Positions 57,581-64,000 of a stretch of 64,000 nucleotides of DNA are shown here, in pieces. Source of the DNA: Liolophura sinensis (taxonomy: Eukaryota; Mollusca; Polyplacophora; Chitonida; Chitonidae); NCBI RefSeq assembly GCF_032854445.1, contig NC_088301.1, positions 42,839,116 to 42,903,115 on the forward strand, given 5' to 3'. Under the pieces are notes generated by a model. That model saw only the letters and a list, made by a program, of their open reading frames with translations, ran no database searches and was not told where the DNA came from. Position numbers and translations under genes: made by a program. How positions within the stretch are numbered: the first letter of the stretch is position 1; every line of letters starts with the position of its first letter.

Positions 57581-59214
57581 AATTATTGTTACAATGCCAC
57601 CTCGCATAACAGGTTGAGCAACCTCTGTGTGTGCAGTTTATAAGACTGACGTGCGTATTTTAAGAAATTACATGATTTCATGACGGTCGTGGCTCTATAT
57701 TTCAAAAATACCTCTGTATTTATATACTATATCCTGTACATGCATCACGTTACTTCTGACATCAGCTCATGAGTTACATGTCAGCTGCATGTGTCCTGTC
57801 ATTCGCTGACCGAAAAACTTTAGCAACTTTCATTAAAAAATCCTTATTTTTTGCTGAAATAGCGAGGAAGAGAGATCAAATGAAAAGGAATAAGAAGATA
57901 ATAGGTCTGCAGTGCACTTTCCTATTTACATGAAACCGTCTCTTTACATAGCAAATACATTACATCAGGACGTACACCATGCCGTTAATGCTAAGCATTT
58001 TAACGCCCACAGCATGTTTAGGTATGAAGGGAACGTCAACGTTGAGACTGATCATGTTATATATTAACATCAGGAAAATTGTTACAACCAAGGACATCAG
58101 ATTAGTTAAAGAGTCAGTGATTTCAAACTAGATAGTGAGCAAATGATACAGTGTGCCTGTGTATTTGACAAGGATATGGTGATGCTGTATTTTATAATTT
58201 GTTTTTATTTTACCTGAAGAAATATTTTAAAACAATTACTAAAAATATTTAAAATTAGTTTCAGATGAGCAGTAGCAGAAAAGCCAGGTAAACTTATCCA
58301 AAACTTGCCCAAACGTGTTGGTGAAAAAGCTTTATCATATTCCTCAAAATTAAGAGTACCTATTAATTACCATACCATTAATTAACAATGTATTGATAGC
58401 TTTTAATGAGTTAGTTCGGGGAAAAGGCTAGGCATAAGGATGTCAAAAGATAAAACGCACTGACACTCCACTGGGTCACTGTAAACTCTCTCTCTCTTTC
58501 TCTGTCTTATGGCAGTTTTGTTTATTGTTTTCGTGAGTGCTAACATCCGTGTAGATGACATACCACAGGCAATATGTCTCCAATAACAAACATAAAAACG
58601 ATGCTTGTGGGTTACACCTTAACCACAACCCTTCAAACCCTTCAACACGGTGGTTAACACAGGGAAGTTAATTACCCGTGCCTGTCACTGGAAAATTGAA
58701 AAGCTCCTTACATGTACGATTAATTGTATACACCATATTTATTAAAACCTACACATCAGATAATTAACTGTGTGCGTGCTTCAGGATGAAGACCAGAAAT
58801 AATAACTGTTCGAAGTGCTTCGTTTTTAGAGGCTTTTTCAGCAGAAGTAGTGATGTAAGCGGATTCATAGGCGGGACATGTTGATGTGGTCGGTAAATGA
58901 TTCAGATATGTTTGAAAGACCCTACACGCAACTGCTGTCAAATATTCGACACCAAGTAGAGATTCTGTATTTCATACCATAAGGTTCAGACATTCACTAA
59001 CGATTAACTCAGATTAAGTGTGAATGAGTGCACGAATCTCTACTGTCTCCCTTCGAGCGTCACAAATGCAGTGCCAGGTACATGCAAGAAAAAATGATTG
59101 AGAGCGTTCAACACGTTAGCTTGTAAAAGGGCAAATTGTAATTCTAACGAGACGTAATTAATCACAGTGTCATAATTAAGATTGATAATTGCTGTTCACC
59201 TTTTACCGTAATTG
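57581..59214. other. Non-coding between two arrays
   Basis: No clear gene. A minus frame at 58941-58756 contains SKNEALRTVIISGLHPEART, which looks like a Gypsy-type gag C-terminal helix, so it may be a retroelement relic. Confidence 0.35.
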
Positions 59215-62200
59215 AAAGTTCTACAATTCTGATGACTTACTGTACGGGGTCGTCGGAAAGTATAGGTGTTAGGCTCTACATTTCTGATGACTTACTGTCC
59301 GGGGTCGTCAGAAAGTATAGGTGTTAGGTTCTACATTTCTGATGACTTACTGTGCGGAGTCGTCAGAAAGTAGAGGTGTTAGGTTCTACATTTCTGATGA
59401 CTTACTGTGCGGGATCGTCGGAAAGTACAGGTGTTAGGTTCTACATTTCTGATATCTTACTGTGCGGGGTCGTCGGAAAGTATAGGTGTTAGGTTCTACA
59501 CTTCTGATGACTTACTGTGCGGGGTCGTCGGAAAGTACAGGTGTTAGGTTCTACATTTCTGATGACTTACTGTGCAGGGTCATCGGAAAGTATAGGTGTT
59601 AGGTTCTTCATTTCTGATGACTTAATGTCCGGGGTCGTCGGAAAGTATAGGTGTTAGGTTCTACATTTCTGATGACTTAATGTCCGGGGTCGTCGGAAAG
59701 TATTAGGTTCTACATTTCTGATGACTTACTGTGCAGGGTCATCGGAAAGTATAGGTGTTAGGTTCTACATTTCTGATGACTTAATGTCCGGGGTCGTCGG
59801 AAAGTATAGGTGTTAGGTTCTACATTTCTGATGACTTAATGTCCGGGGTCGTCGGAAAATGTTAGGTTCTACATTTCTGATGACTTACTGTGCGGGGTCG
59901 TCGGAAAGTATAGGTGTTAGGTTCTACACTTCTGATGACTTACTGTGCGGGGTCGTCGGAAAGTACAGGTGTTAGGTTCTACATTTCTGATGACTTACTG
60001 TGCGGGGTCGTCGGAAAGTATAGGTGTTAGGTTCTACATTTCTGATGACTTACTGTGCGGAGTCGTCAGAAAGTAGAGGTGTTAGGTTATACATTTCTGA
60101 TGACTTACTGTGCGGGGTCGTCGGAAAGTATAGGTGTTAGGTTCTATATTTCTGATGACTTACTGTGCGGGGTCGTCGGAAAGTACAGGTGTTAGGTTCT
60201 ACACTTCTGATGACTTAATGTCCGGGGTCGTCGGAAAGTATAGGTGTTAGGTTCTACATTTCTGATGACTTACTGTGCAGGGTCATCGGAAAGTATAGGT
60301 GTTAGGTTCTACATTTCTGATGATTTAATGTCTGGGGTCGTCGGAGAGTATAGGTGTTAGGTTCTACATTTCTGATGACTTAATGTCCGGAGTCGTCGGA
60401 AAGGGTTAGGTTCTACATTTCTGATGACTTACTGTGCGGGGTCGTCGGAAAGTATAGGTTTTAGGTTCTATATTTCTGATGACTTACTGTGTGGGGTCGT
60501 CGGAAAGTACAGGTGTTAGGTTCTACATTTCTGATGACTTACTGTGCGGGGTCGTCGGAAAGTACAGGTGTTAGGTTCTACATTTCTGATGACTTACTGT
60601 GCGGAGTCGTCAGAAAGTAGACGTGTTAGGTTATACATTTCTGATGACTTACTGTGCGGGGTCGTCGGAAAGTATAGGTGTTAGGTTCTACATTTCTGAT
60701 AACTTACTGTGCCGGGTCGTCGGAAAGTATAGGTCTAAGGTTCTACATTTCTGATATCTTACTGTGCGGGGTCGTCGGAAAGTATAGGTGTTAGGTTCTA
60801 CACTTCTGATGACTTACTGTGCGGGATCGTCGGAAAGTATAGGTGTTAGATTCTACATTTCTGATGACTTACTGTGCAGGGTTGTTGGAAAGTATAGGTG
60901 TTAGGTTCTACATTTCTGATGACTTAATGTCCGGGGTCGTCGGAAAGTATAGGTGTTAGGTTCTGCATTTCTGATGACTTAATGTCCGGAGTCGTCGGAA
61001 AGTACAGGTGTTAGGTTCTACTTTTCTGATGACTTAATGTCCGAGGTCGTCAGAAAGTATAGGTGTCAGGTTCTACATTTCTGATGACTTAATGTCCGGG
61101 GTCGTCGGAAAGTGTTAGGTTCTACATTTCTGATGACTTAATGTCCGGGGTCATCGGAAAGTACATGTGTTAGGTTCTACATGTCTGATGACTTACTGTG
61201 CGGGGTCGTCGGAAAGTACAGGTGTTAGGTTAAAGATTTCTGATGACTTACTGTGCGGAGTTGTTGGAAAGTACAGGTGTTAGGTTCTATATTTCTGATA
61301 ACTTACTGCGCGGGGTCGTCGGAAAGTACAGGTGTTAGGTTAAACATTTCTGATGACTTACTGTGCGGAGTCGTCGTAAAGTACAGGTGTTAGGTTCTAT
61401 ATTTCTGATAACTTACTGCGCGGGGTCGTCGGAAAGTACAGGTGTTAGGTTCTACATTTCTGATGACTTACTGTTCGGGGTCGTCGGAAAGTGTTAGGTT
61501 CTACATTTCTGATGACTTAATGTCCGGGGTCGTCGGAAAGTACAGGTGTTAGGTTCTACATGTCTGATGACTTACTGTGCGGGGTCGTCGGAATGTACAG
61601 GTGTTAGGTTAAACATTTCTGATAACTTACTGCGCGGGGTCGTCGGAAAGTACAGGTGTTAGGTTAAACATTTCTGATGACTTACTGTGCGGAGTCGTTG
61701 GAAAGTATAGATGTTAGGTTCTATATTTCTGATTACTTACTGCGCGGGGTCGTCGGAAAGTACAGGTGTTAGGTTCTACATTTCTGATGACTTACTGTGC
61801 GGGGTCGTCGGAAAGTACAGGTGTTAGGTTCTATATTTCTGATAACTTACTGCGTGGGGTCGTCGGAAAGTACAGGTGTTAGGTTCTACATTTCTGATGA
61901 CTTACTGTGCGGGGTCGTCGGAAAGTACAGGTGTTAGGTTCTACATTTCTGATGACTTACTGTGTGGGGTCGTCGGAAAGTATAGGTGTCAGGTTCTACA
62001 TTTCTGATGACTTAATGTCCGGGGTCGTCGGAAAGTGTTAGGTTCTACATTTCTGATGACTTAATGTCCGGGGTCGTCGGAAAGTACAGGTGTTAGGTTC
62101 TACATTTCTGATGACTTACTGTGCGGGGTCGTCGGAAAGTACAGGTGTTAGGTTAAGCATTTCTGATGACTTACTGTGCGGAGTCGTTGGAAAGTACAGG

Positions 62201-63097
62201 TGTTAGGTTCTATATTTCTGATAACTTACTGCGCGGGGTCGTCGGAAAGTACAGGTGTTAGGTTAAACATTTCTGATGACTTACTGTGCGGGGTCGTTGG
62301 AAAGTACAGGTGTTAGGTTCTATATTTCTGATAACTTACTGTGCGGGGTCGTCGGAAAGTACAGGTGTTAGGTTCTATATTTCTGATGACTTACTGTGCG
62401 GGGTCGTCGGAAAGTACAGGTGTTAGGTTCTATATTTCTGATAACTTACTGCGCGGGGTCGTCGGAAGGTACAGGTGTTAGGTTCTACATTTCTGATGAC
62501 TTACTGTGCGGGGTCGTCGGAAAGTACAGGTGTTAGGTTCTACAATTCTGATGACTTACTGTGCGGGGTCGTCGGAAAGTACAGGTGTTAGGTTCTACAT
62601 GTCTGATGACTTACTGTGCGGGGTCGTCGGAAAGTACAGGTGTTAGGTTCTATATTTCTGATAACTTACTGCGCGGGGTCGTCGGAAAGTACAGGTGTTA
62701 GGTTCTACATTTCTGATGACTTACTGTGCGGGGTCGTCGGAAAGTACAGGTGTTAGGTTCTACATTTCTGATGACTTACTGTGCGGGGTCGTCGGAAAGT
62801 ACAAGTGTTAGGTTCTACATGTCTGATGACTTACTGTGCGGGGTCGTCGGAAAGTACAGGTGTTAGGTTCTATATTTCTGATAACTTACTGCGCGGGGTC
62901 GTCGGAAAGTACAGGTGTTAGGTTCTACATTTCTGATGACTTACTGTGCGGGGTCGTCGGAAAGTACAGGTGTTAGGTTCTACATTTCTGATGACTTACT
63001 GTGCGGGGTCGTCGGAAAGTACAAGTGTTAGGTTAAACACTTCTGATGACTTACTGTGCGGGGTCGTCGGAAAGTACAGGTGTTAGGTTCTACATAA
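59215..63097. repeat. 55-bp minisatellite (about 70 units) with higher-order structure
   Basis: Unit GGTTCTACATTTCTGATGAC, then TTACTGTGCGGGGTCGTCGG, then AAAGTACAGGTGTTA: 55 bp. Shorter units lacking about 6-10 bases after GGAAAG occur (for example near 59700, 59860, 61110 and 61490). Variants cluster: TGTCCGGGG units to the left, ATAACTTACTGCGCGGGG units to the right. In the last 650 bases a four-unit, 220-bp pattern repeats. Sequence identity between units is high, indicating recent expansion. Confidence 0.95.
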
Positions 63098-63139
63098 TGT
63101 AAGAGCAAAATCATTCATATGCATATCTAAATCTAGGCG

Positions 63140-63250
63140 TCGAAGCAGACAGTCGTAAATTAGTTAAAACTACATCGACCAAAATGGACGTTCCGAGTCT
63201 ATAACCGTAACGTCATTTTCCCAATCAACGTAAACACAAGCGATCAAAGG
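63140..63250 (+). repeat. Dispersed repeat copy (CAGACATTCGTA family)
   Basis: CAGACAGTCGTAAATTAG, AAAATGGACGTTCCGAGTC, ATAACCGTAACGTCATTTTC, CAACGTAAACACAAGCGA align with 16155-16265 in order. Diverged. Confidence 0.4.
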
Positions 63251-63544
63251 ACTAGATCGAAGATACAAAATTAGGATAGTAGCAGTCAACGCTTTCCGGC
63301 GATGGTGGGAAGGCATAACAAACATTCTTCCTATAGATATCGACCAACTATAGATATGATGATCTACTGAAGAACTACCTAAGTGATACATCAAACAATT
63401 TTTACTTGTCTTTTGCTTCCAAGGCTGCGTGATTTTCATGTGATGCACCTAAGCAAATTAACATGGGTTGTAATAAGACGTCTGTTTATACCTTAAAATG
63501 AAAACACTTTTATATTAAGGCATGCAAAGTCATTTAGTATACCT

Positions 63545-63665
63545 TTTCATTTATTTGATTTATTTGATCGGTGTTCAACGACTTACTCAAGAACATTACA
63601 TTTACATGACGGCGGCCAGCCTTATGAGGGGAGAAAACCGGGCAGACCCCGAGGGGAAACCTTCG
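63545..63665 (-). repeat. SINE 3' half (family 1)
   Basis: On the minus strand: TTTCCCCTCGGGGTCTGCCC, GGTTTTCTCCCCTCATAAGG, TGGCCGCCGTCATGTAAATG, TTCTTGAGTAAGTCGTTGAA and an A+T tail. Confidence 0.75.
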
Positions 63666-64000
63666 ACCTTTGTAGCTTTCTAACCACTTAACAAAATTAT
63701 TTAAAAACTTATTACTGGCGTCATTCAAACGGAAAGAAATTAGATAAGTTTGTTTAGAGTGAGTAAAATGTTGTGTTATGCTTATCTTCATTTACTTAGG
63801 AGCGCCAAGTGTTCTCTGCCTTATGGGGAACTGGGTAATAAAAGATACTGAAATGTAAAACAATTGGTAATTGACAGCTTATAGTAGCTGCTCAAGGATG
63901 GGCAGCAAATATTTTAGTACTTTAGCGTTATTTTGGAAATAGAATTTGATACATGATCGACTTCTAAGGTCTGTCATCGGTTGACAGGCGAAATCCGAAA
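63666..64000. other. Right edge, no gene recognised
   Basis: I see no exon, array or RNA gene here. Confidence 0.4.

Noticed and set aside
59215-63097. CRISPR-like array
   Set aside because: Units are contiguous 55-mers with no unique spacers, no cas genes are present, and the setting is eukaryotic.

Overview
This window looks like nuclear DNA of a shelled mollusc (gastropod or bivalve; I cannot name the species). It is AT-rich and sparsely coding. Genes are split by GT-AG introns, and there are several tRNA-derived SINEs ending in the molluscan-type tails TTGAGTACGGCGTAAAACACC or ACGACGTTAAAC. Four long minisatellites are present. No bacterial-style operon, rRNA, CRISPR or convincing tRNA is visible.

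The coding content is one tandem family. I reconstruct five multi-exon genes for secreted proteins built as signal peptide, variable low-complexity linker, cysteine-rich chitin-binding-like (CBM_14/peritrophin-A type) exon, and a laminin-G/concanavalin-A-like domain split over four exons. This resembles the C-terminal part of the nacre proteins Pif and BMSP, but without a VWA domain. The genes are: A (minus, CDS 3925-1094), B (plus, CDS 11106-14089), C (minus, CDS 22770-15332, with two chitin-binding exons), D (minus, CDS 39187-32775, with a Thr/Pro/Glu mucin-like exon of 1,097 codons made mostly of a 12-residue repeat), and E (minus, CDS 50725-46738). Exon phases are identical throughout (1,1,0,1,0), so the exon joins are mutually supported. 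Summed lengths are whole codons once four single-base indels are allowed for: two in A, one in B, one in D. Each lies in or beside a short homopolymer run.

Layout: 1-415 SINE; 868-4558 gene A; 4.6-10.7 kb intergenic with two SINEs and an old degenerate repeat; 10.7-14.5 kb gene B, tail-to-tail with gene C (15.0-23.1 kb), whose largest intron holds a 2.3-kb 19/38-bp minisatellite; 23.1-32.7 kb intergenic with SINE remnants; 32.7-41.0 kb gene D; 41-46.5 kb intergenic; 46.5-51.1 kb gene E; 51.2-64 kb non-coding, dominated by a 41-bp array (55.7-57.5 kb) and a 55-bp array (59.2-63.1 kb).

A plausible joint role, by inference from the domain families, is a set of mantle-secreted extracellular-matrix proteins linking chitin to mineral or acidic matrix during shell formation. 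Each gene has a TATA box and a short untranslated first exon. A and B form one sequence subgroup; C, D and E form the other.
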